This document shows, one piece after another, positions 5,814-6,362 of a stretch of DNA of 6,362 nucleotides. Both the position numbers and the translations under genes were made by a program. The stretch is from Verrucomicrobia bacterium UBA2460 (lineage in GTDB: Bacteria; Verrucomicrobiota; Verrucomicrobiia; Methylacidiphilales; Verrucolacustridaceae), in the NCBI GenBank assembly GCA_002342345.1, contig DDPU01000074.1:6687-13048 (forward strand). Direction: 5' to 3'. Every line of letters starts with the position of its first letter. The first letter of the stretch is position 1. A model generated the notes under the pieces. That model worked only from the letters and a program-made list of their open reading frames with translations, did not search any database and had not been told where the DNA came from.

Positions 5814-6362
5814 GTCTCATTTCCTCCGCCAGCCGCACGCCGATCAACTCGGCTTCTCCGGTTGGACCCTCCATCTGGGCCCGTCGAACCTGACCACGGT
5901 GATCCTGCGCGGCGGTCCGGAGATGGATCGTACCTTCGCTGCCAAGAGTGGCCAGGGCCCCGAGTGACTCGGAGCATCCCCCTCCCCAATTTCTTAAAAA
6001 TCCCTTTTCCGCCTCGACGCAGGCCCGCACCCCGGAGTTGTCAATTTTTCTCAAAACCCTGATCACCTTGCGATCATCGCTCCTGCATTCCACCGCCAAG
6101 GCGCCTTGTCCTGGTGCGGGGACCATCCAGTCGGCATCCAGCCTCTCCATGACGAGCTTTTCCGGGATTCCCCCCAAGCGGTCGATTCCCGCGCAAGCGA
6201 GGATCATTCCCCACAAAGCAGGGTCTTCCTTCAGTTTTTGCATTCGCCGGTCCACGTTTCCCCGGATTCCCTTCGTCGTCGTCTCCCCCCACCTTTCCCG
6301 CCAAAGCATATCCCTCCTAGGGCTTCCCGTGGCGATTATCGCCCCCTTGGGTGGATTTTTGC
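5806..6362 (-). CDS. hemC: Porphobilinogen deaminase (hydroxymethylbilane synthase), 3' part
   Basis: HemC polymerises four porphobilinogen molecules into hydroxymethylbilane, the substrate of the HemD domain encoded next. Only the C-terminal 184 residues are inside the window; the frame stays open to the right edge, so the gene continues beyond 6362. The visible part begins KNPPKGAIIATGSPRR, where SPRR matches the family's phosphate-binding arginine motif. Next come GIRGNVDRRMQKL, ILACAGIDRLG and the well-conserved VPAPGQGALAVECR. The C-terminal domain carries GGGCSES. Its Cys (codon 5974-5976) is the expected attachment site of the dipyrromethane cofactor, equivalent to E. coli Cys242. The catalytic Asp lies in the missing N-terminal part. 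ATG 6309 is an internal methionine, not a start, because homologous sequence continues upstream of it. The last eight bases overlap cobA-hemD. Confidence 0.94.
   Translation of the reverse strand, partial: KNPPKGAIIATGSPRRDMLWRERWGETTTKGIRGNVDRRMQKLKEDPALWGMILACAGIDRLGGIPEKLVMERLDADWMVPAPGQGALAVECRSDDRKVIRVLRKIDNSGVRACVEAEKGFLRNWGGGCSESLGALATLGSEGTIHLRTAAQDHRGQVRRAQMEGPTGEAELIGVRLAEEMRRG
5823..5827 (-). promoter_or_regulatory. Ribosome binding site of cobA-hemD inside hemC
   Basis: The minus strand reads GGAGG here, within the last codons of hemC, nine bases before GTG 5813. An out-of-frame ATG at 5820 is only two bases away and ends almost at once, so GTG is preferred. This is the strongest Shine-Dalgarno sequence seen in the window. 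Confidence 0.7.

Noticed and set aside
6270..6279. Short CGT triplet run in hemC as a microsatellite
   Set aside because: It amounts to three threonine codons within hemC and is too short to be more than ordinary codon repetition.
5806..6309. hemC starting at ATG 6309 as a complete short gene
   Set aside because: HemC-like sequence (ATGSPRRD) continues upstream in the same frame to the window edge, so 6309 is internal and the gene is simply cut by the window.

Overview
This window looks like ordinary core-metabolism chromosome from a GC-rich Gram-negative bacterium. My best guess is the Verrucomicrobia or a near relative in the PVC group. The guess rests on gene style and order: a very short, extremely basic AURKAIP1/COX24-type (bS22-like) ribosomal protein beside hisG and a TPR protein, a cobA-hemD fusion after hemC, and short period-6 intergenic repeats. 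That placement is inference. No rRNA, tRNA, CRISPR array, insertion sequence or phage gene was seen.

Layout. Positions 1-109 are a non-coding-looking leader holding a degenerate hexamer repeat (46-69) and an 8-bp inverted repeat (70-94). A rightward cluster follows: hisG (110-982), a 34-residue bS22-like gene (1006-1110), a secreted or membrane-anchored TPR protein (ORF 998-2635, true start in doubt) and an AGCS-family alanine/glycine:cation symporter (2645-3994). A 41-bp convergent gap (3995-4035) carries a second hexamer repeat and the start of a palindrome. A leftward cluster then reads in from the right edge: hemC (3' part, 5806-6362), cobA-hemD (4368-5813) and a small TPR protein (4036-4371).

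How the genes work together. The leftward cluster is a tetrapyrrole unit. HemC makes hydroxymethylbilane, the HemD domain closes it to uroporphyrinogen III, and the CobA domain methylates that to precorrin-2 for siroheme or cobalamin. Both junctions overlap (8 bp and 4 bp), so the three genes are probably translated together. The rightward cluster mixes histidine biosynthesis (HisG, its first step), a small ribosomal protein, a TPR protein and amino-acid uptake. The gaps are tight enough for one operon, but no single pathway joins the genes.

The least settled point is the 5' end of the large TPR gene. Its long reading frame overlaps the whole bS22-like gene, and its signal-peptide core begins just after that gene's stop codon. 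Either an unusual start codon is used or one base is missing in the G-run at 1115-1118. I found no convincing new biological system here.
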